64,000 nt of DNA from Sulfolobales archaeon. Lineage in GTDB: Archaea > Thermoproteota > Thermoprotei_A > Sulfolobales > Desulfurococcaceae. Below are positions 53,303-62,440 of this stretch, piece after piece. A model generated the notes under the pieces. The model ran no database searches, was not told the origin of the DNA, and saw only the letters and a list, made by a program, of their open reading frames with translations. The position numbers were made by a program, and so were the translations under genes. Location of the stretch: the NCBI GenBank assembly GCA_025059075.1, contig JANXDZ010000003.1, positions 62,001 to 126,000 on the forward strand, given 5' to 3'. Position 1 is the first letter of the stretch. Each line of letters begins with the position of its first letter.

Positions 53303-54188
53303 TGTAGCTGGATTATCACTGAAACACCCTGTGATGAATGCAAGCGGTATCCTAGGTAGTTCACCTGAGCACGTAGATATACTTGTGAGTTATAATGTAT
53401 CTGCAGTTGTCACTAAGACAATAACTCTACAGCCGCGGGAGGGTTATGAGACTCCTATAATTATCGAGCTTCCAAGTGGAGGAGTGTTAAATGCTGTTGG
53501 ATTAGCTAACCCTGGTGCAGAAGCTGTGAAGTCCCTAGTCTCTAGAGCTAAGGCATTGAAAGCACCTTTAATTGCAAGCATTGGGGGGAGGAATGAGGGT
53601 GAGTTCATTGATGTGGCTATAGCTGTAGATGAAGCTGGTGTAGACGCCATTGAATTAAATCTCAGCTGCCCTCATACAAAAGGATATGGTATAGAGATAG
53701 GCGTTGATCCTCATAACGTTTACTCAGTGACAAAGAATGTAGCGTCTATCACTACAAAGCCCATATTAGCTAAGCTAGGCTTAAGTGATTCAATAGTTAA
53801 GTCATGTGAGAAAGCCTTAAGTGCTGGAGCTAAAGCACTTACGTTAATAAACACTGTTAAGGCCATGTTTATAGACGTCTATGCAGCTAAGCCCGTTCTT
53901 TCAAATATATTTGGAGGACTATCGGGGCCTCCAATACATCCAATAGCTGTAAGAGTTGTATATGAGGTTTACAGAGAGCTTAAGCCAGAGATCGTTGGTT
54001 GTGGAGGAGTGAGTATGTGGAGTGATGCAGCAGAATTGATTTTAGCTGGAGCTAAGGCAATTCAAGTAGGTACAGCATTGATGAAGGGGGGAGAAGTAGT
54101 TACCCATATATTGAAGGGACTCGAGGAGTGGCTTAAGATAATGAATTTAAAAAGCATTGAAGAAGCCGTTGGATTAGCCCAGGTGTAA
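53286..54188 (+). CDS. pyrD: Dihydroorotate dehydrogenase, class 1B catalytic subunit
   Basis: A 300-residue FMN enzyme oxidising dihydroorotate to orotate. The catalytic base is Cys128 in ELNLSCPHTKG, as in class 1 enzymes; class 2 would have serine. FMN contacts include NASGILG, INTVKAM and GGVSMWSDA. With PyrK it forms the NAD-linked heterotetramer. Start ATG 53286 lies within the end of pyrC. This completes UMP synthesis from carbamoyl phosphate; carAB is not in the window. Confidence 0.95.
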   Translation: MLLGVNVAGLSLKHPVMNASGILGSSPEHVDILVSYNVSAVVTKTITLQPREGYETPIIIELPSGGVLNAVGLANPGAEAVKSLVSRAKALKAPLIASIGGRNEGEFIDVAIAVDEAGVDAIELNLSCPHTKGYGIEIGVDPHNVYSVTKNVASITTKPILAKLGLSDSIVKSCEKALSAGAKALTLINTVKAMFIDVYAAKPVLSNIFGGLSGPPIHPIAVRVVYEVYRELKPEIVGCGGVSMWSDAAELILAGAKAIQVGTALMKGGEVVTHILKGLEEWLKIMNLKSIEEAVGLAQV

Positions 54189-54193
54189 ATGCT

Positions 54194-55270
54194 GTGAAGA
54201 TAGCCATACTAGGCGTTAATCCAGCGGCTAGAGTTTTCCTAAATGCCTTAGCTAGCGATGGAGTTGACTTTGAAGAACTAACTTACGCAATAACTCCTTC
54301 AATTTCTAGTAGAGCTAGCTATTTAAATGAAGAATTCCTAGAGGACGTCGTTAAGGAATCTGACTTAGTAATAAATTCTTTACCTAAGGATTTCAGCCGT
54401 AGAGCACTCCTTATTAGTAAGAAGTTGTGCAAGAACTTCATTAGCACAGTGCAAATAACTGAAGATCTTGGTGAGTTAAGCTCTAATGAATGTAGCTCAA
54501 TATTCATACCGTGTTTAAACATAGCTCCCGGCTTAAGCAGCATTATTGCTGGAAGGATTCTATCGCTAATGGAGGAATTATTTGAGTTAAACATATACTT
54601 TGGAGGACTATCTAAAATCTCTAAAGAGACTGAATGTACTGCAATACTAAGCTCTATTGAAGAATTCTTAAGTGAATGCTCAACTAAGGCTAAGGCATTA
54701 ATCAATGGAGTACTTGTGGAGCTAGATCCATTGAGTAGCGTAAGCTCTATTGAAGTTCCAAGAATAGGATCTCTATGGGCAGTGCGCGTAGATAGACTTG
54801 GAACATTGATACAGAGTGTGGGGAATGTCGCTAGAAATGCATCCATAAGTGCTTTCAGATTGATATGCTATAATGCAGTGGAGTATTTAAGAAAGCTTAG
54901 AGCGCTATTGCTAGCGGAGCCAAGTAGTTCAGAGCTCCTTCCTAGAGGAGAGCTGGAGGCAGAGTCGGAGAAGTTCATAGGCATAGATCATGAGTTCCTA
55001 CTCTACGTAAAGTCGAGGGGCGTCATTGAAGGAGCGATCAAGGGAGTAGAGTACTTTATAAAAGCTACATACGACTATTCAAACAAGATCTCTGCATCCC
55101 ATAGCTTAGAGGGCTTAACTCTATATGCTGTTGTAAGAGCTCTCCTTATAGATAATTTGTGGAATGCAAGAGGATTGATATTGCCGGAGCTCATTGGAAT
55201 GAATGAAGGTGCATTTACCTACATTTTAGCTAAGTTAGTGGAAAAAGGCATTGAAGTAAGAGTACTATGA
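54194..55270 (+). CDS. Saccharopine dehydrogenase-like NAD(P)-binding protein
   Basis: A 358-residue protein resembling the saccharopine/lysine-6-dehydrogenase fold. An N-terminal Rossmann segment (ILGVNPAARVFLNAL) is followed by DLVINSLP and by CLNIAPGLSSIIAGR, the counterpart of the family's GCGxAPGLxN motif. YFGGLSKIS and LSSVSSIEVPRIG follow in matching order. The usual glycine-rich GxGxxG is modified to GVNPAA. It begins six bases after pyrD, so it is probably expressed with the pyrimidine genes. Its role is unknown; it may act on an amino acid or be a divergent dehydrogenase. Confidence 0.65.
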   Translation: MKIAILGVNPAARVFLNALASDGVDFEELTYAITPSISSRASYLNEEFLEDVVKESDLVINSLPKDFSRRALLISKKLCKNFISTVQITEDLGELSSNECSSIFIPCLNIAPGLSSIIAGRILSLMEELFELNIYFGGLSKISKETECTAILSSIEEFLSECSTKAKALINGVLVELDPLSSVSSIEVPRIGSLWAVRVDRLGTLIQSVGNVARNASISAFRLICYNAVEYLRKLRALLLAEPSSSELLPRGELEAESEKFIGIDHEFLLYVKSRGVIEGAIKGVEYFIKATYDYSNKISASHSLEGLTLYAVVRALLIDNLWNARGLILPELIGMNEGAFTYILAKLVEKGIEVRVL

Positions 55271-55285
55271 CTTCTCAACTGTTCA

Positions 55286-55777
55286 TCAATGCTTACTCAC
55301 GTGGTGTCCACCTTTAGTGAAGTTCTCTAAATGAGGATTCTCCTTCACTACTCTAAGTATAATGCTTGTAACACTTCTTTTAACATAGGGTTTACCTATT
55401 AATCTCTTAACAAACTTATCAAGTTCATCAACGCTCTTAAATGAGGATATCACTGCTACATCGTATTCACCAGTTATATCGTATACACACCTGACGCATG
55501 GTTCTTTGGCAAGAGAGCTCTCAAGCTCCTCAATGCTCGCTCCATCAACTTGCAGTAGAGTTAATGCATTTATTGTGTAGCCAAGGGCTTTATAGTTGAG
55601 TAAAGAGGTAAACCCAGTTATTATACTCATTTTCTCTAGCTTCCGTATTCTCTCGTGAACAGTTGATGGAGATCTATTTAACTCTCTAGCTAGCTCTCTA
55701 ATGCTAATCCTTGCGTTTAAGGCTAGTGCTCTAAGTATCCTCAAATCTACTTCATCTAAGGGCTTATCCACAATCAC
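55286..55777 (-). CDS. Lrp/AsnC-family transcriptional regulator
   Basis: A 163-residue Lrp-type regulator: N-terminal helix-turn-helix (LDEVDLRILRALALNARISI, RSPSTVHERIRKLE) and a C-terminal RAM domain (ALTLLQVDG, GEYDVAVISSF). I chose GTG 55777 because AGGAGGTG (55790-55783) lies five bases before it; an open frame continues to 55861, but that part is unlike the family. It is divergent from glnA with a 112-base gap and is therefore a candidate regulator of glutamine synthetase and of itself. Confidence 0.9.
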   Translation of the reverse strand: MIVDKPLDEVDLRILRALALNARISIRELARELNRSPSTVHERIRKLEKMSIITGFTSLLNYKALGYTINALTLLQVDGASIEELESSLAKEPCVRCVYDITGEYDVAVISSFKSVDELDKFVKRLIGKPYVKRSVTSIILRVVKENPHLENFTKGGHHVSKH

Positions 55778-55782
55778 TATTA

Positions 55783-55790
55783 CACCTCCT
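55783..55790 (-). promoter_or_regulatory. Strong Shine-Dalgarno that sets the Lrp gene start
   Basis: AGGAGGTG read on the minus strand lies five bases before GTG 55777. It fits the 3' end of archaeal 16S rRNA and favours this start over upstream codons at 55861 and 55813. A second GTG at 55771 is also within reach. Confidence 0.6.
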
Positions 55791-55889
55791 GAAGAATTTT
55801 CAGCAAACTGCATTAAATAAGTGTTCGTATGCATTTGTGGAAAAGTTATTTTACTGTCCAATTATTACTCTAAGCTGTAGAAGCATTAA

Positions 55890-57203
55890 TTGAGGGTATT
55901 GTTATTGCATGTGTACGATGATCGAGGGCGAATTGAAGTCCTATATGTAGATGTAGTAGGCAGAACCCATGTAGTAACAGTTAAACAAAGTGATGTAAGT
56001 AAAGAAAGTGCTCTATGCATAGATGGTTCATCCATAAATGTATTGCCAGTTGAGTTAAGCGATCTCTGTCTATCAATAGATTTAGACACTGTAAAAACTA
56101 TTAATAAAACACGAGTTGCCTTATCTAATGTAAAAAGTCCTCCAGAGGTACTTTGGAGCGACACGAGGAGTCTCCTAGATAAATTGTCGACATACATTGG
56201 AGGCCTCGGGTATGAGGCTTTGATTGGAGTAGAGTTAGAATTCTATTTATTTAGGGAAATTAAAGTAGTGGCAAGACCTGGAAGAACTATCCTTAAAATA
56301 AATGGCTTTGAAGGAGTGACTATACCAAGACCATACAATATGTATGAACTACGTGGCTCTAGTGAAGTGAGGAAGTTTGGGCAAGAACTGATCGAGCTTC
56401 TTTCTCAAGCTGGGTTAAGAATTAGAGTCCATCATCACGAAGTATCACCTAACCAACTTGAGGTATCATTTAAACCCTCTTCAGTAAAAGATACAGCTGA
56501 TTCAGTTATTTTAGCTAAGTACATAGTGAAGAATCTTGCTGAATCACTAGGCTACACGGCTACATTTATGGCTAAGCCTATTGAAGAATTAAGTGGTTCA
56601 GGCATGCATCTACACATAAGCTTATGGAGTGATGGAAGAAACGTCTTTAATAATAACAGTGGCATCAGTGAGGAGGCTAAGCACTTCATAGGAGGCATCA
56701 TTGAACACGGTAGATCACTAGCTGCACTAGTCTCTCCAACAGTTAACTCATATAAAAGACTTATTCCAGGCTTTGAAGCACCTACAGTACTAGCCTGGGG
56801 CTATAGGAATAGGAGTGCTGTAGTTAGAATTCCATACATTAACTCTATAAATGATGTAAGAATAGAGTTCAGGGCCCCCGATCCAACGGCTAATCCATAT
56901 ATAGCTATAGCTGCTACATTAATGGCTGGCTTAGATGGATTGAGGAGGAAACTTGAGCCTGGAGTACCTATGGATGTAGAGCTATATAAGTTAAGTGAGC
57001 GTGATATAAGGAGTAGGGGGTTAAAGAGCCTCCCCAGAAGTCTTAGTGAAGCACTTGACTCACTTGAGGCAGACAATGAGTATCTTAAGCCAGTCTTTCC
57101 AAGGGAACTTATTGAGAAGTACATTGAGGTAAAGAAGGCTGAAGCAAGAGCTCTTGAGTCAAGAGTGACTCCAGGCGAAGTCCTACTTTACATGAATTGG
57201 TAG
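55890..57203 (+). CDS. glnA: Glutamine synthetase (type I-like)
   Basis: A 437-residue glutamine synthetase-family ligase. The catalytic domain is well kept: GVELEFYLF, HHHEVSPNQLEVSF, ATFMAKPIEELSGSGMHLH, NSYKRLIPGFEAP, and EFRAPDPTANPYIAIAA. The N-terminal beta-grasp part is short and divergent (DGSSINVLPVELSDLCLSI), so a relative such as a gamma-glutamyl-polyamine synthetase cannot be excluded. It makes glutamine for pyrimidine and GMP synthesis if canonical. TTG 55890 is the start; it is divergent from the Lrp regulator, and its end overlaps the convergent HAD gene by 16 bases. Confidence 0.85.
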   Translation: MRVLLLHVYDDRGRIEVLYVDVVGRTHVVTVKQSDVSKESALCIDGSSINVLPVELSDLCLSIDLDTVKTINKTRVALSNVKSPPEVLWSDTRSLLDKLSTYIGGLGYEALIGVELEFYLFREIKVVARPGRTILKINGFEGVTIPRPYNMYELRGSSEVRKFGQELIELLSQAGLRIRVHHHEVSPNQLEVSFKPSSVKDTADSVILAKYIVKNLAESLGYTATFMAKPIEELSGSGMHLHISLWSDGRNVFNNNSGISEEAKHFIGGIIEHGRSLAALVSPTVNSYKRLIPGFEAPTVLAWGYRNRSAVVRIPYINSINDVRIEFRAPDPTANPYIAIAATLMAGLDGLRRKLEPGVPMDVELYKLSERDIRSRGLKSLPRSLSEALDSLEADNEYLKPVFPRELIEKYIEVKKAEARALESRVTPGEVLLYMNW

Positions 57204-57886
57204 GAACCACTATTCTTAAGCAATGGTAGTAGTTCACTAAGTCCCTCTACAACCATGCTAGCTCCTGCTTCAAGTAATTCCTCCTTAAGTAGTAGGCCTG
57301 TTGAAATACCTATAAATGGTACACCAGCTTCTATAGCTGCCCATAGGTCTATTAAAGTATCTCCAACTATTACTGCTGAATTCTCATCTGCATTAAATTC
57401 ATTGAGGCAAGCAATAACGTGATCTTTAAATGGCTTAGGCTTTCCAGGTGAGTCGCGAGCATAAATAGCATCTATGTAATTCAATAGCCCCTCCTTCCTT
57501 AAAATAACTTTAGTCACTTTCAATGATTGAAGAGTTACTATACATGTTTCTACACCAAGATCTTTAAGTTCCTTAAGAAACTCAACGCAGCTGGGCATGC
57601 ACTTAGTGTATGGAATAACTTTCTCCTCGTATTCCTCAATTATACTAGAGACTCTGTGAATTAGTGAACTGACTCCATCCCCCAAGGACTCTGTAAATAT
57701 GGGGTCTCTATACATTGAGATGAATAGTTCATATGGATCGCTGTACTTCACAGTGATCCTTGGATGGATGCCTGAGTATATGCATAGTTTAACTATGCGC
57801 TTCCTCATATCCCTTAAATATGCGCCCATAAAACTCATGTCAACTAAAGTTCCATCAAAATCTAATAAAACAACTTTCACTTTCAT
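57188..57886 (-). CDS. HAD-superfamily phosphatase (phosphoglycolate phosphatase-like)
   Basis: A 232-residue HAD hydrolase. Motif I is LLDFDGTLVD with the nucleophile and acid-base Asp pair, motif II is CIVTLQS, the motif III lysine is in GKPKPFKDHV, and motif IV is VIVGDTLIDLWAA. A helical C1 cap lies between motifs I and II. Substrate is unknown; phosphoglycolate or a nucleotide is possible. The start ATG 57886 fits the family (MKVKVVLLDFDGT). Confidence 0.88.
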   Translation of the reverse strand: MKVKVVLLDFDGTLVDMSFMGAYLRDMRKRIVKLCIYSGIHPRITVKYSDPYELFISMYRDPIFTESLGDGVSSLIHRVSSIIEEYEEKVIPYTKCMPSCVEFLKELKDLGVETCIVTLQSLKVTKVILRKEGLLNYIDAIYARDSPGKPKPFKDHVIACLNEFNADENSAVIVGDTLIDLWAAIEAGVPFIGISTGLLLKEELLEAGASMVVEGLSELLPLLKNSGSYQFM

Positions 57887-58061
57887 ACATCGTCAGCTCC
57901 TGGACTAGTGCATAGATCATATAGAGCTTTAGAAGTAATAAACTTAGTATAGCTATTAGCATTTCACTACTCCTCACTTTCTCCAACCTTATATATGAAA
58001 TATGAAAGTAAAGTTTTAGAACTCTTATTTAGTTACTAGTGGTAATGAGGTGTATAAGTAA

Positions 58062-60167
58062 ATGAACAACAGCTTGTTTAATCCAAGGAGTGTTGCAGTA
58101 ATAGGAGCTTCTAGAGAGCCAACTAAAGTCGGCTACACATTGCTTAACAACATTATTAACAGTGGATATCGTGGAAACATATATCCAGTTAATCCTAAAG
58201 CTGATGAAGTCCTAGGCCTTAAATGCTATAAGTCCATAAGTGAAGTACCGGGTGAAGTCGACTTAGCTATAATAGCAGTGCCTGCTCAAGTAGCCCTAGA
58301 AGTTGCTGAAGAATGTGGTAGAAGAGGAGTAAAGTACTTAACAGTGATATCAGCTGGCTTTAAGGAAGTGGGAAGTGAAGGTGCTGATAGAGAAAGAGAG
58401 CTCGTAAACATAGCTAAGAAGTATAGAATGAGGATCCTTGGCCCAAACTGCCTTGGATTCATCGACTCCTACACTCCATTAAATGCTACTTTTGCAGCAG
58501 TAACGCCTAGAAGGGGTAGAATAGCCTTTGTATCCCAAAGCGGTGCTCTTATAACTGCTATACTTGATTGGTCTATTAAAAGGGGAATAGGGTTTTCAAA
58601 GATCGTTAGCTTAGGGAATAAGGCTGACTTAGATGAAGTATACTTCATACAAGCCATAGGCGAAGACATAGAGACTAAAGTAATACTGCTCTACGTAGAG
58701 TCCATTGAGAGAGGCAAGGAATTTGTAGATGTTGCTAAACAAACATCCATGAAGAAGCCTATAGTAGTATTGAAGGGTGGAGTAACTGAAGCTGGAGCAA
58801 GAGCTGCCATGAGCCACACAGGGGCCATGACTGGTGGATTCACTGCCTATGAAGTTGCATTTAAGAAAGCTGGAATTTTAATAGCTAATACTATAAGCGA
58901 GCTATTTGATTACGCAATGGCCTTCAGCAATCAATCAATTCCAGCAGGTAGCAACATAGCTATAGTAACTAATGCTGGAGGGCCAGGCATAATAACTACA
59001 GATCTGAGTTTAAAAGCAGGCTTGAGGCTTTCAAGCTTTAGTCCATCTACCATAAATAGCCTAAGGTCAAAACTGCCTCCAGCTGCAGCTATTTACAATC
59101 CAGTTGATGTACTTGGTGATGCAAGAGCTGATAGGTATAGAAATGCCTTAGATATAGTGTTAAGTGATGAAGATGTCAATGGATTAATAGTCATATTGAC
59201 TCCACAAGCCATGACTGAGCCCATTGATACTGCTAAAGCCATAATAGAGGTTAGCAAAAAGTATCTAGGTAAGCCAGTAATAGCTGCATTCATTGGTGGA
59301 GAAGCTGTTAGAGAAGCTGCAGACTTATTGATAAATGAGGGGATTCCATGCTTTGATCTACCTGAAAGAGCTGTAATAGCTTTAAGTGGGTTATGTAGGT
59401 ATAGAAGCTACCTAGATGAGTTAGAGAAAGTCATTGAGAAATACGTAAAGTTCTACGATGTTGATGCTGTACGAGCAAGAGAGATCATAAATATTGCTAG
59501 AAGTGATGGTAGAAGAGCGCTCTTAGAAATTGAAGCCAGGGAACTAATGAGGGCTTACGGCATACCAGTCCCACCAGCTTTCTTAGTTAAATCTGAGGAT
59601 GAAGCTATTAATGCAGCCAATAAAATGGGGTATCCTGTGGCACTAAAGATATCTTCTCCACAAATACTTCACAAAACTGATGTAGGTGGAGTTGTATTAA
59701 ACATAAACTCAGATGCTGAAGTAAGGGAAGCCTATAGAACGATCTTAAGTAGGGTCAGCAGGTATGCTCCTAAAGCAATGCTCTATGGAGTAACTGTTCA
59801 AAAAATGGTTCCTAAAGGCAGGGAAGTGATCGTTGGATTAACTAAGGACCAAGTTTTTGGACACATGATTATGTTCGGCTTAGGAGGTATTTACGCCAAC
59901 GTATTTAGAGATGTATCATTTAGGCTGACGCCAGTAACACCCAGTGAAGCAATGGACATGATTAAGGAAACAAAGGCTTACGCAATACTCAAGGGTATTA
60001 GAGGAGAGGCTCCAGCAGATGTAGCTTCAATAGTCAACGTCATTCTAAGACTCAGCCAATTAGTGCAGGATGTGCCTGAAATAGTGGAAATGGATATTAA
60101 TCCACTCTTCGTATATAATGAGGGAGAGGGTTGTATAGCTCTAGATGTAAAGGTAGTGTTTTCCTAG
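58062..60167 (+). CDS. acd: Acetyl-CoA synthetase (ADP-forming), fused alpha-beta
   Basis: A 701-residue NDP-forming acyl-CoA synthetase, which turns acetyl-CoA, ADP and phosphate into acetate, CoA and ATP, or the reverse. The N-terminal CoA-binding part begins NPRSVAVIGASREPTKVG, and the phosphohistidine His252 lies in AAMSHTGAMTGG. From about residue 480 an ATP-grasp domain follows (ELMRAYGIPVPPAF, VALKISSPQILHKTDVGG, VGLTKDQVFGHMI). Alpha and beta are fused in the alpha-beta order. The product supplies energy conservation from CODH/ACS-derived or fermentation-derived acetyl-CoA. The BioD/DRTGG gene follows after 12 bases. Confidence 0.93.
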   Translation: MNNSLFNPRSVAVIGASREPTKVGYTLLNNIINSGYRGNIYPVNPKADEVLGLKCYKSISEVPGEVDLAIIAVPAQVALEVAEECGRRGVKYLTVISAGFKEVGSEGADRERELVNIAKKYRMRILGPNCLGFIDSYTPLNATFAAVTPRRGRIAFVSQSGALITAILDWSIKRGIGFSKIVSLGNKADLDEVYFIQAIGEDIETKVILLYVESIERGKEFVDVAKQTSMKKPIVVLKGGVTEAGARAAMSHTGAMTGGFTAYEVAFKKAGILIANTISELFDYAMAFSNQSIPAGSNIAIVTNAGGPGIITTDLSLKAGLRLSSFSPSTINSLRSKLPPAAAIYNPVDVLGDARADRYRNALDIVLSDEDVNGLIVILTPQAMTEPIDTAKAIIEVSKKYLGKPVIAAFIGGEAVREAADLLINEGIPCFDLPERAVIALSGLCRYRSYLDELEKVIEKYVKFYDVDAVRAREIINIARSDGRRALLEIEARELMRAYGIPVPPAFLVKSEDEAINAANKMGYPVALKISSPQILHKTDVGGVVLNINSDAEVREAYRTILSRVSRYAPKAMLYGVTVQKMVPKGREVIVGLTKDQVFGHMIMFGLGGIYANVFRDVSFRLTPVTPSEAMDMIKETKAYAILKGIRGEAPADVASIVNVILRLSQLVQDVPEIVEMDINPLFVYNEGEGCIALDVKVVFS

Positions 60168-60179
60168 GGGTGAAGTAAT

Positions 60180-61253
60180 GTGGTTAAATCCATATATATA
60201 ACTGGCTTAGGCTACTGCGGTAAAACCATTATAGCATATGGGTTGTTAAGGAAGCTAATTGGTGAAGGATTAAAAGCCTCATACTTTAAGCCCATATCGA
60301 TCGCTAGGAAGAAGCTTCCTGGAGGAAAATACATTGATACAGATGCAATTGCTTTAAAGGAGGCTTTAAACTTAAGTGAACCAATAGACGTGATCTCACC
60401 TATAGTGCTTAGCGATAGATACATTGAGCTAAGAAATAGAGCTAAAGAAGTTAGAGAAACTATAGAGGAATGCTATAGGAATATAATTAGTGGAAAGGAT
60501 GTAGTAATCATAGAGAGCCATGGGTATCCAGAGACTCTACTAAGTATTGGATGCAGCGTTCCAGAATTAGCTAAATCATTTAATTCAAAAGTAGTATTTA
60601 TAGCAGCATGTAAGGGCGTTGCAGCAATAGATCAAATTGTTGACAAAGTGCTCCTATATGAAGACTTCATGGAGAAATATAGTTATAGAATCCACGGAGT
60701 CCTATTAAATGCCATCCAACCTCCATTCATTGAGAGAGTGCGAGAACTCATAGTGCCAGCACTAGAGAATGCTGGAATTAAAGTCTTTGGAATAATAAGT
60801 GAGAGACGTGCATTGCTAGCACCTACAGTTAGGGATATTGTTGAAGCTCTTGGAGCAGAAGTACTTGAAGGAGAGAGCTTCCTGAGCAACTTTATTGAAG
60901 ATGTACTAATTGGCGCAATGAGTCCTGAGAATGCTTTAAGGTGGTTTAGGAGAGCTGTAAATGCAGCTATAATAACTGGGGGAGATAGAAGCGATCTAAT
61001 TCTACAAGCGATAGAGACTAAGCCCAGTGTGATAATATTAACTGGAAACCTATATCCATCCATTAGAGTGTTAGTAAAGGCTAGAGAAACAGGTGTTCCA
61101 ATACTTCTCGTTCCATACGACACGTATACTACTGTTGAAAAATTAAGTGAAGCCCAAAGCATTATAACTCCCGAATCCCTAAAGATAAAGGGTAATGAAA
61201 TAGTGGATGTTATTGAAAAAAGCGTCAATTGGAGAAGCATAGTCGATGAATAA
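60180..61253 (+). CDS. BioD-like P-loop/DRTGG domain protein (COG0857)
   Basis: A 357-residue protein with an N-terminal dethiobiotin synthetase-like P-loop domain (YITGLGYCGKTIIAYGLL, FKPISIAR, VVIIESHGYPE) and a C-terminal DRTGG domain (AIITGGDRSDLILQA). This matches the regulatory N-terminal part of long phosphotransacetylases but has no transacetylase domain. It lies 12 bases after the ADP-forming acetyl-CoA synthetase gene, so it may sense nucleotides or metabolites and tune acetate/acetyl-CoA flow. That role is inference. The start is GTG 60180. Confidence 0.85.
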   Translation: MVKSIYITGLGYCGKTIIAYGLLRKLIGEGLKASYFKPISIARKKLPGGKYIDTDAIALKEALNLSEPIDVISPIVLSDRYIELRNRAKEVRETIEECYRNIISGKDVVIIESHGYPETLLSIGCSVPELAKSFNSKVVFIAACKGVAAIDQIVDKVLLYEDFMEKYSYRIHGVLLNAIQPPFIERVRELIVPALENAGIKVFGIISERRALLAPTVRDIVEALGAEVLEGESFLSNFIEDVLIGAMSPENALRWFRRAVNAAIITGGDRSDLILQAIETKPSVIILTGNLYPSIRVLVKARETGVPILLVPYDTYTTVEKLSEAQSIITPESLKIKGNEIVDVIEKSVNWRSIVDE

Positions 61254-61287
61254 TGACTTCACTGACTTTACAACTGAAGGAGCTTCA

Positions 61288-62298
61288 TCACTTCTCCGAT
61301 AAGTATTTGAGTCTTTTAAGCAAGTTGCGTGGGGGCATTGCAGCTAGAGCTATGGCTCCAATAAGTACTATGTCTCCTCCAAGCTCTGTTTGCCTTATGC
61401 TAGGGAACTGCGTTAACAAACCCTTAGTATTCTTTAAATAACTCACTATAGGCTCTATGACTAACTCCGGGTTGTTAAGAGCTATAGAGCCTCCTATAGT
61501 GATTAACTCTGGGTCATATGTATTTATAATGCTTTCAAAACCAGCTGCATTATACTTATTTACTTCAAGTAATATTCTTAATGCCAATAGATCGTTGTTT
61601 TTAGCTTCAGCATATATGAGCTCGGGTGAGAGGTTGTTGCTAGTGTATGATTCATATACTTTAGACATTTTCTCTAGATTACTCAGAGACCATTCTTCAA
61701 TAAGTCTTGAAGCTAATCTAGGCATGTTTGCTCCACTGCTATATGCTTCCCAATGACCTCTCCCCCCGCATCCACAAGTCATTTTTCCGCTAGCATCTAC
61801 AACTATATGCCCAATTTCATGTGCATTTCCGCTTTTTCCTACAAGTAGATTTCCATCAACTATTACGCCTCCACCTATTCCAGTACTGATAGTAACATAA
61901 ATTAAGTTCTCTACATTCTTTCCTACTCCAAATACGTATTCTCCCCAAACAGCCGCTGTACAATCATTGGCCATAATTACGGGCTTACCTAGCTCCTCCA
62001 TTAATGGCTGAGCTACGTCAAATGTCTTTATAGGTAAGTTAGCTGCATTAAAGACTATTCCACTAGAAAGATCTAGGGGGCCTATGGTTCCAACCCCTAT
62101 TGCTTCTACATTATGCAAATGCTTGCTCAGACTTCTTTTAACTTCATCTATTATTGCTTCAGCTACAGTTCTCCTTCCACCACTGCGTGGAGTTTTAAAA
62201 GACGTTCTGCTAAGTACTTCTCCACTGGGTTTCGATAAGGCTACTCTAGTCCACGTAGCTCCAATGTCTATGCCTATGAGTAGCTTCAAGTTATACAC
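61288..62298 (-). CDS. ROK-family sugar kinase (glucokinase-like)
   Basis: A 336-residue ROK kinase. The phosphate-1 motif is IGIDIGATWTRVAL, the catalytic Asp is in VIMANDCTAAVWGE, STGIGGGVIVDG is phosphate-2, and the ROK zinc motif is CGCGGRGHWEAY, preceded by GHIVV with its zinc histidine. It probably phosphorylates glucose or a related hexose with ATP or ADP. No sugar transporter lies next to it. It is convergent with the BioD/DRTGG gene, 34 bases away. Confidence 0.9.
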   Translation of the reverse strand: MYNLKLLIGIDIGATWTRVALSKPSGEVLSRTSFKTPRSGGRRTVAEAIIDEVKRSLSKHLHNVEAIGVGTIGPLDLSSGIVFNAANLPIKTFDVAQPLMEELGKPVIMANDCTAAVWGEYVFGVGKNVENLIYVTISTGIGGGVIVDGNLLVGKSGNAHEIGHIVVDASGKMTCGCGGRGHWEAYSSGANMPRLASRLIEEWSLSNLEKMSKVYESYTSNNLSPELIYAEAKNNDLLALRILLEVNKYNAAGFESIINTYDPELITIGGSIALNNPELVIEPIVSYLKNTKGLLTQFPSIRQTELGGDIVLIGAIALAAMPPRNLLKRLKYLSEK

Positions 62299-62440
62299 GC
62301 ATGTTGCTTCACTCCTTTAGTTTTAAAGAAGTCCTTTAAATACTGTTTTTCATCAAAATGCTTTCCAAACGATAAGCTTTTGAACCACTGATCTTGTAGA
62401 GAAAACTGAGAAAGGTCTTAGAGCATGCGGTGAAGTTCAT

